Assembly: GCA_024685285.1 (NCBI GenBank)
Contig: JAIKVZ010000025.1
Coordinates: 100,958 to 164,957, forward strand
From: Bacteroidales bacterium
GTDB taxonomy: Bacteria > Bacteroidota > Bacteroidia > Bacteroidales > P3
Direction: 5' to 3'
Length of the DNA: 64,000 nt
Shown here one piece after another: positions 9,060-17,337 of this stretch. Position numbers and translations under genes: made by a program. The notes under the pieces were generated by a model. It was not told where the DNA came from. It ran no database searches and was given only the letters and a program-made list of their open reading frames with translations. Positions within the stretch are counted from its first letter, which is position 1. Every line of letters starts with the position of its first letter.

Positions 9060-10499
9060 TTATAGTATTTCGTTTGCCAGTTGGTTGAAGTCGATGCCGT
9101 CGAAGTTGCCGCTACTCATCATCAGCAAATTGATTGCGTTATTGTGCGATTGCGTTATTGTGTTAGTGGTTGATGCGTCATTAGTAACGCATTTACGCAT
9201 TAACGCAATAACGCGTTCAACCAGTTTCTTACTGTCAGTGAAGACCTCGACATTTCCGCCGAAGGCCTTGCGCACCTCCTCTGGGTCGAGGGGCGGCAGT
9301 TTCTTGAGCTGCAGGGCGTGCTGGCTGAAGTAGACGCAACGCACGTCGGCCTCGTCCATCGTGCCGCGGTACTGTTGCAGGAACTCCTGTGTCAGCGAGC
9401 TGAAGGTGTGCAGTTCCATGCAGGCCACCAGCTTGCGTCCGGGGTACTGCTCGCGCATGGCGTGGATGGTGGCGCGGAGCTTCGACGGTGCATGGGCAAA
9501 GTCCTTATAGACTGCACAGGTATCGCTCTTCTTCACCAACTCCAAGCGCTTGCTGGCACCCTCGAAGGTGCTTATCGCCTCATCAAACTGCTCGTCGGTG
9601 ACGCCCACCTGACGGCAAGCGAGCCGTGCGGCGGTAAGGTTGAGCAGGTTATGATGGCCGAAGACCTGCAACGGTGTCTTCGGATTATTCTGAACATTCC
9701 GATTAATCAGATAAGTGACACCATTCTCAACGATATGCTCCGGGCAGACATACGGCAACTTCTGTATGTCGGTGCGCTGGTTCTCCACCGCCACGCGGTG
9801 CACCTCTTTGTCTTCATCGCAATATATGAGAACTCCTGTGGAGTTCGACAGACCGGCCGGTTCAATTAGGTTGATAAACTGTGCAAATTGGTCGCGGTAG
9901 ATGTCGAACGTCGGGAAGACGTTGATATGGTCCCACTCGATGCCGGTGATGATGGCCACGTTGGGCTTGTAGAGGTGGAACTTGGGGCGGCGGTCGATGG
10001 GCGAAGTCAGGTACTCGTCACCCTCGATGACCATCACCTTGGCGGTGTGGCTCAGGCGCACCATCACCTCAAAGCCCTTGAGCTGCGCGCCCACCATATA
10101 GTCGGCCTCGATGCCGCAGTGTGCCAGCACGTGCAGTATCATCGCCGTGGTCGTCGTCTTGCCGTGCGAACCGCCCACCACAATGCGCAGCTTGTCCTTC
10201 GACTGCTCATAGAGGTATTCGGGGTAGCTGTAAATCTTCAGCCCCAACTCTTGAGCCCTTAATAACTCGGGATTGTCGATGCGAGCGTGCATACCCAGCA
10301 CCACGGCGTCGAGGTCGGGCGTAATCCTCTCCGGATGCCACCCGAACTCTTTCGGCAGCAAGCCATATTTCTCCAGTCGACTTTTGGCAGGGTCGAATAT
10401 CTCGTCATCGGAACCCGTGACGGTGATGCCCTTCTGGCAGAGGGCTATGGCGAGGTTGTGCATGGCGCTTCCGCCAATAGCTATAAAATGTACTTTCAT
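9060..10499 (-). CDS. mpl: UDP-N-acetylmuramate:L-Ala-gamma-D-Glu-meso-DAP ligase
   Basis: Murein recycling ligase that joins recovered murein tripeptide to UDP-MurNAc in the cytoplasm. The 479-residue Mur-ligase has a Rossmann start (MKVHFIAIGGSAMHNLA), the ATP loop GGSHGKTTTTAM near residue 108, the EGDEY and GIEWDHINVF motifs, and a C-terminal domain with YKDFAHAPSKLRAT. Residues about 429-455 (KCVTNDASTTNTITQSHN and flanks) are foreign to the family and coincide with a palindromic DNA repeat inserted in frame just before the conserved LLMMSSGNFDG. It overlaps the HD gene by 4 bases (ATGA). Confidence 0.95.
   Translation of the reverse strand: MKVHFIAIGGSAMHNLAIALCQKGITVTGSDDEIFDPAKSRLEKYGLLPKEFGWHPERITPDLDAVVLGMHARIDNPELLRAQELGLKIYSYPEYLYEQSKDKLRIVVGGSHGKTTTTAMILHVLAHCGIEADYMVGAQLKGFEVMVRLSHTAKVMVIEGDEYLTSPIDRRPKFHLYKPNVAIITGIEWDHINVFPTFDIYRDQFAQFINLIEPAGLSNSTGVLIYCDEDKEVHRVAVENQRTDIQKLPYVCPEHIVENGVTYLINRNVQNNPKTPLQVFGHHNLLNLTAARLACRQVGVTDEQFDEAISTFEGASKRLELVKKSDTCAVYKDFAHAPSKLRATIHAMREQYPGRKLVACMELHTFSSLTQEFLQQYRGTMDEADVRCVYFSQHALQLKKLPPLDPEEVRKAFGGNVEVFTDSKKLVERVIALMRKCVTNDASTTNTITQSHNNAINLLMMSSGNFDGIDFNQLANEIL
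9136..9214 (-). repeat. Palindromic repeat inserted in frame in mpl
   Basis: The arms at 9136-9167 and 9183-9214 match as an inverted repeat at about 25 of 32 positions around a 15-base loop. They are built of GCGTTATTG / TTAATGCG-type units. Read on the minus strand, the right arm begins GCGTTATTGCGTTAATGCGT and matches the intergenic repeat at 59833-59864 at about 27 of 31 positions. It is translated as part of mpl without breaking the frame. Confidence 0.7.
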
Positions 10500-11671
10500 C
10501 TATTACTGTCTTTAGGGTAATACATATAATATTTAGTCACCTGTTTCTCGAGGAAGTGGCGGTCGAGCTGGTCACTGGCCTCGCCTATGGGTAGACAGCG
10601 GCCGTCCTTATAGAGGACCTTTATCTCATAGTCGTTGAAGTCGTATGAGCGGTTGCTGAGGCGGCCCGTACCCTCAAAGTATGACGGCTCCGGCTCGGGA
10701 AACGGCTCATTGCTGAAACGAATGGCCGGCAGTCTGCGACTTACAAGGTTGTGGCTCAAAGTGCTGAGCACGGTGTCGGGGCTATTCTGCCACTGCTTGA
10801 CGGCCACCATTACATCGCCGTCGTCAAGTCCGGCAAAAAGGTCGAGGAGGTCCGGGTTGCTACGAAAATCGTTCTCGCTGTAGAAGTGCTGCAAGAACGG
10901 TTGCAGAGCCGAGCCTTGGCATGGGGCGACGATGTCACGGGCGCGCTTCAAGACGTTGAGCAGCAACTGGTCGGCGGCGATGACTGTCTTGTGCATATAG
11001 ACCTGCCAGTACATCAGGCGGCGGCTGATGATGAACTTCTCAACACTGTAAATACCTTTCTCGTCCACCACCAATTCGTCGTTGCTGACATTGAGCATGG
11101 AGATGATGCGGTCGGTTCCCACCACACCCTCACTCACACCGGTGAAAAAGCTGTCGCGTCCCAGATAGTCCAGGCGGTCCACATCAAGTTGGCTGCTGAC
11201 TAACTGGTGCAGGAAGTGCTTTGGGTACTCGTTGCGGAATATGGCCAAGGCCACGTCCAATTCGCCGTGCAATGGCGAGCCTGGGTCGCTGTTCATGCGT
11301 TCCATCATCATCTGCGTAATGGCTTCGTGGCTGGCACCCACGAGCACACGCTCCGACAGGTGCGAAAACGGCCCGTGGCCTATGTCGTGCAGCAGTATGG
11401 CCAACTGGGCACCGCGAAACTCCTCGTCGCTAATAACGACCCCTTTCTGGCGCAGCACCTCCAGCGCACGGTCCATAAGGTTGAGCGCACCAAGCATGTG
11501 GCTGAAACGGGTGTGCATTGCCCCAGGGTAGACAAGATAGGAAAAACCCAACTGCTTGATACGGCGCTGGCGCTGGAACCATGGGTGCTCAATAGCTGCG
11601 AATACAACAGGGTCGTCGACAGCCAGAAAGCCGTCGTATACAGGGTCGTTTATAATTTTGTGCTTGTTCAT
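10496..11671 (-). CDS. HD-domain phosphohydrolase (dGTPase/SAMHD1-like)
   Basis: The 391-residue cytoplasmic protein has the HD metal ligands H...HD...D: the HTRFSHMLGA segment near residue 54 and ILLHDIGHGPFSHLSE near 94, and a later DVDRLDYLGRDSFFTG (about 166-181). This pattern is that of the YdhJ/dGTP-triphosphohydrolase-like group; the true substrate is uncertain. ATG at 11671 starts MNKHKIINDPVYDGFLAV, matching the family; a longer frame upstream is not needed. It lies just upstream of mpl with a 4-base overlap, so they form an operon with the DUF2027-type gene, and perhaps with the lipoprotein and ispG. Confidence 0.85.
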   Translation of the reverse strand: MNKHKIINDPVYDGFLAVDDPVVFAAIEHPWFQRQRRIKQLGFSYLVYPGAMHTRFSHMLGALNLMDRALEVLRQKGVVISDEEFRGAQLAILLHDIGHGPFSHLSERVLVGASHEAITQMMMERMNSDPGSPLHGELDVALAIFRNEYPKHFLHQLVSSQLDVDRLDYLGRDSFFTGVSEGVVGTDRIISMLNVSNDELVVDEKGIYSVEKFIISRRLMYWQVYMHKTVIAADQLLLNVLKRARDIVAPCQGSALQPFLQHFYSENDFRSNPDLLDLFAGLDDGDVMVAVKQWQNSPDTVLSTLSHNLVSRRLPAIRFSNEPFPEPEPSYFEGTGRLSNRSYDFNDYEIKVLYKDGRCLPIGEASDQLDRHFLEKQVTKYYMYYPKDSNR

Positions 11672-11738
11672 CTCTTTGTTTATTGTTAAGACCTCAATGC
11701 CAACCACATAACAACGTGGCAACATCCTTGCCTAAAAT

Positions 11739-11747
11739 GCAAATATA
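11739..11747 (-). promoter_or_regulatory. -7 box of the HD-mpl operon
   Basis: Read on the minus strand the site is TATATTTGC, a TAnnTTTG box 68 bases upstream of the HD gene start. Confidence 0.6.
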
Positions 11748-11833
11748 CACAAAAAATCCCGAAAAATGTACTTATGAATGAAAATATTTTTTACTATGCG
11801 ACTAATATTTCAGAACTATCCGAATAGTTTCTC

Positions 11834-12760
11834 CTATACGCCGTCTTTGCGGTAGTGCGGGTGGCAGGCGGTTATGGTGGAGCGCAGGATGTCGGGCGTA
11901 AGGTGGGTGTAGATCTCGGTGGTGGTGATGCTCTCGTGACCCAACATCTCCTGCACGGCGCGCAGGTCGGCACCATTCTGCACTAATTCGGTGGCAAAGC
12001 TGTGGCGCAGCGAGTGCGGGCTGACGCGCTTGGCAATGCCGGCCTTGTGTGCGGCCTCTTTGAGGAACATGAAGACGTAGCTGCGCGAAATATGGGTCCC
12101 CAAACGGTTAAGGAACACATAGTTCTCCTCGCCTCGCTTGGGTTGTATGTGGCAGCGCACCGTGTCGATGTAAAGGCTCAGCAGGTCCAAGGCGTGCGGG
12201 GCTATAGGCACCCAGCGCTCTTTGTCGCCTTTGCCCACTATGTGCAGACCCTGCTCGTCGGGATAGATGTTGGAGAGTTTCATGCCCACTAACTCCGACA
12301 CCCGCAGGCCGCAGCAGTAGAGCACCTCGACCATGGCATGGTTGCGCGCCTGATCGGGCTGGCTCAGGTCGAAGGTGGCTTGAATGGCGCTTATGTCGGC
12401 ATCGCTCAGCACGTCGGGCAGGTGCCTGCCGCGCGATGGCATTGGCAGCAGCTCGGCAGGGTTGTCGGCGGCATCGGCCTCGAGTTCGAGCCACTTGAAG
12501 AACATCCTCCATCCCGAAATCAAGCGGCACTGGGTGGTTACGGCAATGCCGGTTTGCTGCATATCGAGCAGCAGTTGGCGCAGGTGGTCGACAGTGATTT
12601 CCGCCGGCTCCAACCGGGCCTCGACGCCATAGTGCTCCAGATGAGCAAAATCGGCCATATAGGCTTTGACCGAATTGTCCTGCAGCCCACGCTCAAGGTT
12701 GAGGTAGGCCGTGTATCCGCGCTCATGTCGCGCCCAAGTCTGTTCCAACTCGTCCTTCAT
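11834..12760 (-). CDS. xerD: Site-specific tyrosine recombinase XerD
   Basis: Chromosome-dimer resolution recombinase of 308 residues. It has an N-terminal SAM-like core-binding domain (1-105) and a C-terminal catalytic domain. All catalytic residues are present: R153 (GLRVSEL), K177 in GKGDKER, H249 and R252 (HSLRH), H275 (LGHESI) and nucleophile Y284 (EIYTH). It is a single gene with its own promoter, divergent from gap, and no mobile-element genes are near, so a housekeeping role is more likely than an integrase role. Confidence 0.93.
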   Translation of the reverse strand: MKDELEQTWARHERGYTAYLNLERGLQDNSVKAYMADFAHLEHYGVEARLEPAEITVDHLRQLLLDMQQTGIAVTTQCRLISGWRMFFKWLELEADAADNPAELLPMPSRGRHLPDVLSDADISAIQATFDLSQPDQARNHAMVEVLYCCGLRVSELVGMKLSNIYPDEQGLHIVGKGDKERWVPIAPHALDLLSLYIDTVRCHIQPKRGEENYVFLNRLGTHISRSYVFMFLKEAAHKAGIAKRVSPHSLRHSFATELVQNGADLRAVQEMLGHESITTTEIYTHLTPDILRSTITACHPHYRKDGV

Positions 12761-12770
12761 ATTTTGTGGT

Positions 12771-12779
12771 GCAAAAATA
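12771..12779 (-). promoter_or_regulatory. -7 box of the xerD promoter
   Basis: TATTTTTGC on the minus strand lies 11 bases upstream of the xerD ATG, so the leader would be nearly absent. Confidence 0.5.
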
Positions 12780-12820
12780 CAAAAAAATTCGCATAAAGTG
12801 TCAGTATTAAAAAAAAAGTG

Positions 12821-12828
12821 TATATTTG
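12821..12828 (+). promoter_or_regulatory. -7 box of the gap promoter
   Basis: TATATTTG matches TAnnTTTG and is preceded by a poly-A tract; it lies 52 bases upstream of the gap ATG. The leader holds an AT-rich purine-poor region and no Shine-Dalgarno site. Confidence 0.65.
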
Positions 12829-12879
12829 TAGAACAAAATAAAATCGAATTATTAACCTAATTAATTAAAAATCAATAAT

Positions 12880-13887
12880 ATGGTAAAAGTAGCAATCAAT
12901 GGTTTCGGCCGAATTGGCCGTATGTCTTTCCGCGCCATGCTGGCCCACCCCGAGCTGGAAATCGTGGCCATCAACGACTTGACCAGCGCCGACACCCTGG
13001 CCTACCTCTTCAAATACGATTCTGTGCACGAGAACTTTGACGGCGAAGTGCACGCCGAAGGCGAGTACCTCGTGGTGAACGGCAAAAAGGTGAAAATATA
13101 TGCCGAGCGCGACCCGCAGAACCTCCCCTGGAAGGATCTCGGTGTTGACATCGTGGTCGAGAGCACCGGTCTGTTCAAGAAACGCGAGCAGATGATGAAG
13201 CACATCAACGCCGGTGCCAAGAAGGTCATCCTCACCGTGCCCGCCGGCAAGGCCGACGATGTGGACGCCACCGTGGTGATGGGTGTGAACGACAACGTTC
13301 TGACCAAGGATATGCAACTCGTCAGCAACGCCAGCTGCACCACCAACTGCTTGGCTCCCGTGGCCAAAGTGCTCAACGACAAGTTCGGTATTAAACGCGG
13401 CTTGATGAACACTATCCACAGCTACACCAACGACCAGAAGATACTCGACCAGCCGCACAGCGACCTGCGCCGCGCCCGTGCCGCTGCCGTGTCGATCATC
13501 CCCACCTCGTCGGGTGCCGCCAAGGCCGTGGGTCTGGTAATCCCCGAGCTGATGGGCAAACTGGACGGCTTTGCCATGCGCGTGCCCACTCCCGACGGCA
13601 GCGTCGTGGACCTCACCGCCGAGCTCAACCGCAACGTCACCAAAGAGGAAGTCAACGCCGCCATCAAGGAGGCCGCCGAAGGCCCCATGAAGGGTGTCCT
13701 CCAGTATGTTGACGAGCCCATCGTGAGCATCGACATCATCGACAACACCAACAGCTCCATCTTCGACAGCCTGCTCACCCAGGTCATGGACGGCAACTTC
13801 GTGAAAATTGTCAGCTGGTACGACAACGAGAAAGGCTACAGTACCCGCGTGGGCGACCTGGCAGCCAAACTCGCCACCCTGCTCTAA
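12880..13887 (+). CDS. gap: Glyceraldehyde-3-phosphate dehydrogenase, type I
   Basis: Glycolytic enzyme of 335 residues. The NAD-binding start is MVKVAINGFGRIGRMSFRAM, and the catalytic cysteine is C153 in SNASCTTNCLAP, with the activating histidine in the HSYTNDQ segment. The C-terminal WYDNEKGYSTRVGDLA is typical. It is a single transcription unit with a promoter at 12821 and a strong terminator. Strong C-ending codon bias, like serC, suggests very high expression. Confidence 0.97.
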   Translation: MVKVAINGFGRIGRMSFRAMLAHPELEIVAINDLTSADTLAYLFKYDSVHENFDGEVHAEGEYLVVNGKKVKIYAERDPQNLPWKDLGVDIVVESTGLFKKREQMMKHINAGAKKVILTVPAGKADDVDATVVMGVNDNVLTKDMQLVSNASCTTNCLAPVAKVLNDKFGIKRGLMNTIHSYTNDQKILDQPHSDLRRARAAAVSIIPTSSGAAKAVGLVIPELMGKLDGFAMRVPTPDGSVVDLTAELNRNVTKEEVNAAIKEAAEGPMKGVLQYVDEPIVSIDIIDNTNSSIFDSLLTQVMDGNFVKIVSWYDNEKGYSTRVGDLAAKLATLL

Positions 13888-13905
13888 AACAACAGGAAAA
13901 CTATC

Positions 13906-13944
13906 AGAGGGATTCTCCGGAACAACGGGGAATCCCCCTTTTTT
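13906..13944 (+). terminator. Intrinsic terminator of gap
   Basis: AGAGGGATTCTCCG pairs with CGGGGAATCCCCCTT around GAACAA, followed by TTTTG. Confidence 0.85.
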
Positions 13945-13997
13945 GAATCTTGCCGCCAACAAACAAGTAACGCAAACCAAACAACACCGCACCTGCA

Positions 13998-14870
13998 ATG
14001 AAACGCACCACCCTGCTACTCGTGGCAGCGGCCCTGCTGACGGCAGCCTGCCACCACGCACCTAAAACCGCCGACGATACCTACACCTACGTCGACGACT
14101 ACAACCGCGAAATATCAGTACCGGCCCACCCCACACGCGTGGTGAGCACCTCGCCGGCCGTAACCGAGATTATCTTCGCCCTCGGGGCCGACAGCCTGCT
14201 GGTGGGCCGCACCGACTTCTGCACCTACCCCCCCGAGGCCGCCGAAATAGAGTCGATTGGAGGCATCTCGAACCTCAACATCGAGAAAATACTCTCGCTC
14301 AACCCCGACTTGGTCATCAGCGGCTCGATGATACCGCAAAAGGCCACCGACCAGCTTGCGCAGATGGGGGTACCGGTGGCGTGCGTCATCGAAAAACAGC
14401 ATTTCGACGACCTGTTTGGCAACATCGTTGCCATAGGCTCACTGATTGGCCGGACCGACGCAGCGGCAGCCCTCACCGCACTGCTGTGCGACCGCGTACC
14501 CGACAAGCCGGCCGCAACCGATTCGGCGCCAACAGTTTACTATGTGGTTGGATTCGGCCCTACGGGCAACTTCACAGCCGGCGGCAACACCTTTATCAAC
14601 GACATCATAGAGCTGGCCGGCGGACGCAACGCCGCAGCCCACGTCAGCGGATGGAGCTACAGCACCGAAGCCTTGATGGCCAGCGACCCCGACTACATCA
14701 TGATACGCCGCGAAGACTCGGCCGCCTTTGTGCGCACCGCCCCCTACCGTCGCCTCAGCGCCGTCAAACAGGGCCGACTCATAGCCGTCGAAAGCAGCAC
14801 CGTCGACCTCCAGGTGCCGCGCAACATCGAAGCCGTCGAAACCATTCGCAAAGCACTGCAAACCAGGTAA
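13998..14870 (+). CDS. ABC-transporter substrate-binding lipoprotein (BtuF/FecB-like)
   Basis: Periplasmic or membrane-anchored binding protein of 290 residues, with a signal peptide and lipobox LLTAAC (C18). It has the two-lobed cluster-B fold motifs RVVSTSPAVTEIIFALGADS (47-66) and ILSLNPDLVISG, typical of cobalamin, haem or siderophore binding proteins. The nearest resemblance is BtuF, but sequence alone does not settle the ligand. No permease or ATPase gene is adjacent, so it is an orphan component. The BtuB-like receptor 2.5 kb away makes a cobamide role plausible. Confidence 0.8.
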   Translation: MKRTTLLLVAAALLTAACHHAPKTADDTYTYVDDYNREISVPAHPTRVVSTSPAVTEIIFALGADSLLVGRTDFCTYPPEAAEIESIGGISNLNIEKILSLNPDLVISGSMIPQKATDQLAQMGVPVACVIEKQHFDDLFGNIVAIGSLIGRTDAAAALTALLCDRVPDKPAATDSAPTVYYVVGFGPTGNFTAGGNTFINDIIELAGGRNAAAHVSGWSYSTEALMASDPDYIMIRREDSAAFVRTAPYRRLSAVKQGRLIAVESSTVDLQVPRNIEAVETIRKALQTR

Positions 14871-14921
14871 TTGCAAGCACTATCCGAACAATTGTAGACA
14901 ACACGCTAAAAACCAACGTTT

Positions 14922-14973
14922 TAGATAGGTTAGGTTCGGGTTAAGGTCGGGTTGACATCGGGTAGGGTTCGGA
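14922..14973 (+). repeat. 3'-end G-rich repeat, copy B
   Basis: On + it reads TAGATAGGTTAGGTTCGGGT, then TAAGGTCGGGTTGACATCGG and GTAGGGTTCGGA. It begins 52 bases after the binding-lipoprotein stop, with the G-rich strand on that gene's strand. A weak CTAAAA/TTTTAG stem (14906-14924) directly precedes it. Confidence 0.8.
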
Positions 14974-14993
14974 CACCACCGCCCCAACACAGC

Positions 14994-15030
14994 AAAAAAA
15001 CGCGCCAGGAAGCGAACCTGGCGCGTTTTT
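14994..15030. terminator. Bidirectional terminator between the binding lipoprotein and pruA
   Basis: AAAAAAACGCGCCAGG pairs with CCTGGCGCGTTTTT. A-run and T-run flank both sides, so it can end transcripts from both converging genes. Confidence 0.9.
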
Positions 15031-15064
15031 GGCATAACTTTAGCCTGTGCTACAAGCATTTACA

Positions 15065-16699
15065 TCATTCGGCAGAGCTGATGAAGGGGTACTTGTAGTC
15101 GCGGGCGGGGTCGAAGGTCTCCTTGACAGCCTGCGGGCTCACCCAGCGGAGCAGGTTGAGGTACGAGCCGGCCTTGTCGTTGGTGCCGCTGGCGCGTGCG
15201 CCGCCGAAGGGCTGCTGACCGACCACGGCTCCGGTGGGCTTGTCGTTGTAGTAGATGTTGCCTGCGGCGTACTTCAAAATCTCGGCGCCGGTGCGCAAAG
15301 CCTTGCGGTCGGAGGCGAAGATGGCGCCGGTGAGGGCGTAGGGCGAAGTCTCGTCGCACAGGTGGCAAGCCTTCTCGTAGTCTTTGTCTTCATAGACATA
15401 GATGGTGATGATGGGTCCGAAAATCTCCTCGCACATCGACTTGTAGTCGGGTTTTTTGGCCAGGATGACGGTAGGCTCGATAAACCAGCCTTTGCTCTTG
15501 TCGCATTTGCCTCCAAAGACTATCTCGGCATCTTTGCTCTTCTTGGCATGGTCTATATAGTTCTTGCAGTTGTCGAAAGAGGCCTCGTCGATAACGGCAT
15601 TAACGAAGGCAAAGAAGTCGCGCACATCGCCCATCTTAATCTCCTTGAGCATTTTGCCGACAATCTTCTCAACCTTGGGCCACATCGAGGCGGGCACGTA
15701 TGCACGGCTGGCAGCCGAGCATTTCTGGCCCTGGAACTCGAAGGCTCCGCGAACAATGGCAGTGGCCACCTGCTCGGGGTCGGCGCTCTTATGGACCATT
15801 ATGAAGTCCTTGCCGCCGGTTTCGCCGACAATCTTCGGGTAGGTTTTGTACTTGTCGATATTCTGGCCGATGGCTTTCCAGAAGCCCTTGAAGGTGCCGG
15901 TGCTGCCGGTGAAGTGAACACCTGCGAGGTTCTCGTTGGCGAAAGCCACTTTGCCGATGAGGGCGCCGCTGCCGGGCAGGAAGTTGACCACGCCGTCGGG
16001 CAGGCCGGCCTCTTTGTATATCTTCATCAGCAAATAGTTGGAGAGCATGGCGGTGGTAGAGGGCTTCCAGATACATACATTGCCCATAAGCACCGGGCTC
16101 ATGCAGAGGTTGCTGGCAATTGAGGTGAAGTTGAACGGGGTGATGGCGAACACAAAGCCTTCCAACGGACGGTAGACATTGTAGTTCAGCGTGCCCTTGT
16201 CACTGCAAGGCTGGTCACTGTAGATCTGGCTGGCATAGAACACGTTGTAGCGCAGGAAGTCGCAGAGCTCGCAAGCGCTGTCGATTTCGGCCTGCATGGT
16301 GGTCTTGCCCTGGCCAAGCATAGTGGCGGCGTTGATAAGGTAGCGGTATTTGCCGCTGATGAGGGTGGCTATTTTGAGCATGACGCTGGCGCGGTCGATC
16401 CACGGAGTGTCGGCCCACTCGCGCTGAGCCTTCATGGCGGCGGCGATGGCGGCCTGCACCTCATTCTCGCTCACTTTGTGGTAGCGAGCCAGAACGTGGT
16501 GGTTCTCGGTGGGCATCACTATCTCGCCCATATTCTTGGTCTTGACCTCCTTGCCACCAATAACGGCGGGAATTTCGGTCACTTTCTTGTAAAGCTCGTC
16601 AAGGGCTTTGCGGATTTCTTTGCGCTCGGCGCTGCCGGGATTGTAACCTTTAACAGGTTCATTCTCAGGCTTTGGGAAGGAGAAAATCGTGTTATTCAT
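15065..16699 (-). CDS. pruA: L-glutamate gamma-semialdehyde dehydrogenase
   Basis: Aldehyde dehydrogenase of proline catabolism; it oxidises glutamate semialdehyde (P5C) to glutamate with NAD+. The 544-residue product is the stand-alone group without a PutA proline dehydrogenase domain. Catalytic cysteine C327 lies in FQGQKCSAASR, and E293 in VGETGGKDF; the NAD site includes TPFNF and FTGSTGTF. The C-terminal PFGGARASGTNDKAGS is typical. No putA/prodH gene is next to it. It is a single transcription unit, divergent from the next lipoprotein. Confidence 0.95.
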   Translation of the reverse strand: MNNTIFSFPKPENEPVKGYNPGSAERKEIRKALDELYKKVTEIPAVIGGKEVKTKNMGEIVMPTENHHVLARYHKVSENEVQAAIAAAMKAQREWADTPWIDRASVMLKIATLISGKYRYLINAATMLGQGKTTMQAEIDSACELCDFLRYNVFYASQIYSDQPCSDKGTLNYNVYRPLEGFVFAITPFNFTSIASNLCMSPVLMGNVCIWKPSTTAMLSNYLLMKIYKEAGLPDGVVNFLPGSGALIGKVAFANENLAGVHFTGSTGTFKGFWKAIGQNIDKYKTYPKIVGETGGKDFIMVHKSADPEQVATAIVRGAFEFQGQKCSAASRAYVPASMWPKVEKIVGKMLKEIKMGDVRDFFAFVNAVIDEASFDNCKNYIDHAKKSKDAEIVFGGKCDKSKGWFIEPTVILAKKPDYKSMCEEIFGPIITIYVYEDKDYEKACHLCDETSPYALTGAIFASDRKALRTGAEILKYAAGNIYYNDKPTGAVVGQQPFGGARASGTNDKAGSYLNLLRWVSPQAVKETFDPARDYKYPFISSAE

Positions 16700-16746
16700 A
16701 AAAAATGGTTAAAATGTTGTTTTGATTTTGTCAACTAAAAGATTGT

Positions 16747-16755
16747 GCAAAGGTA
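16747..16755 (-). promoter_or_regulatory. -7 box of the pruA promoter
   Basis: TACCTTTGC on the minus strand matches TAnnTTTG and lies 48 bases upstream of the pruA ATG. Confidence 0.6.
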
Positions 16756-16786
16756 CATTTTTTTTCTGGATTTGCAAAAAAAAATG

Positions 16787-16794
16787 TAATTTTG
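16787..16794 (+). promoter_or_regulatory. -7 box of the 16836 lipoprotein promoter
   Basis: TAATTTTG followed by CA lies 42 bases upstream of the ATG at 16836 and is divergent from the pruA promoter. Confidence 0.6.
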
Positions 16795-16835
16795 CAGCGC
16801 AAAAAAATTAAAAGAACCACCAAAAACAAGCAACG

Positions 16836-17276
16836 ATGAAAAAGTTAAGCATTCTCTTGGTCTGCGTGGCCGCCTTGGCATTCACCTCATGCTCTATGAT
16901 GCAAACGTCGAGCAACAGCGCCGCTGCACTGGCAGGCCGCAACTGCGGCGCCGCCGTGGCTTCGCTCTACAAGGTCTACAACACCAACAAAACCATAGAC
17001 CTCACCAACACCACCAACCTCACCAACGCCCTTGCCCTCACAGCCAGCTGCAGCCAGTTAAAGGAGAACAAAGACAACGCGGCATACAAGAGAGACTTTG
17101 CCGCCGGTGTTGTGTCGTCGGCTGCTGGATTGGTCACCACCCAGACCGCCATGTCGTTTGTCGACAAAATCCTGGCCACCTCGGGCCTCGATAACGTCAA
17201 CGCGAGCAGCATAGCAAATACCGCCTCGACGGCCATGGCCATATATTCGATACTCAACAGTGTCAAACAACAATAA
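16836..17276 (+). CDS. Lipoprotein of unknown function
   Basis: The 146-residue product has a signal peptide and lipobox LAFTSC (C19). The mature part is rich in A, S, T and N and mostly helical (NSAAALAGRNCGAAVASLYK; AAGVVSSAAGLVTTQTAMSF). I do not recognise a named domain with confidence; similar short lipoproteins occur in Bacteroidales. It sits 61 bases upstream of the BtuB-like gene on the same strand and could be co-transcribed with it, although a hairpin lies between them. Confidence 0.65.
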   Translation: MKKLSILLVCVAALAFTSCSMMQTSSNSAAALAGRNCGAAVASLYKVYNTNKTIDLTNTTNLTNALALTASCSQLKENKDNAAYKRDFAAGVVSSAAGLVTTQTAMSFVDKILATSGLDNVNASSIANTASTAMAIYSILNSVKQQ

Positions 17277-17300
17277 ACAATAATTAACAATCATTTTATT

Positions 17301-17326
17301 ATGGGGCTTCACGATGTGAGGCCCAT
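17301..17326 (+). terminator. Hairpin between the lipoprotein and the btuB-like gene
   Basis: ATGGGGCTTCAC can pair with GTGAGGCCCAT with one bulge, followed by CATTTAT. It could be a weak terminator or an intercistronic stem; there is no long T-run. Confidence 0.35.
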
Positions 17327-17337
17327 CATTTATCACA

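Noticed and set aside
11834..12760. Tyrosine recombinase as an integrase of a mobile element
   Set aside because: Full XerD-like length and motifs, its own promoter, housekeeping neighbours, and no attachment-site duplication seen.
14922..14973. Telomere-like GGGTTA repeat meaning a linear chromosome end
   Set aside because: The copies are internal, dispersed and tied to gene ends, with genes continuing on both sides.
17277..17337. Cobalamin riboswitch before the BtuB-like gene
   Set aside because: The gap is only 61 bases, and no B12 box or core is present.
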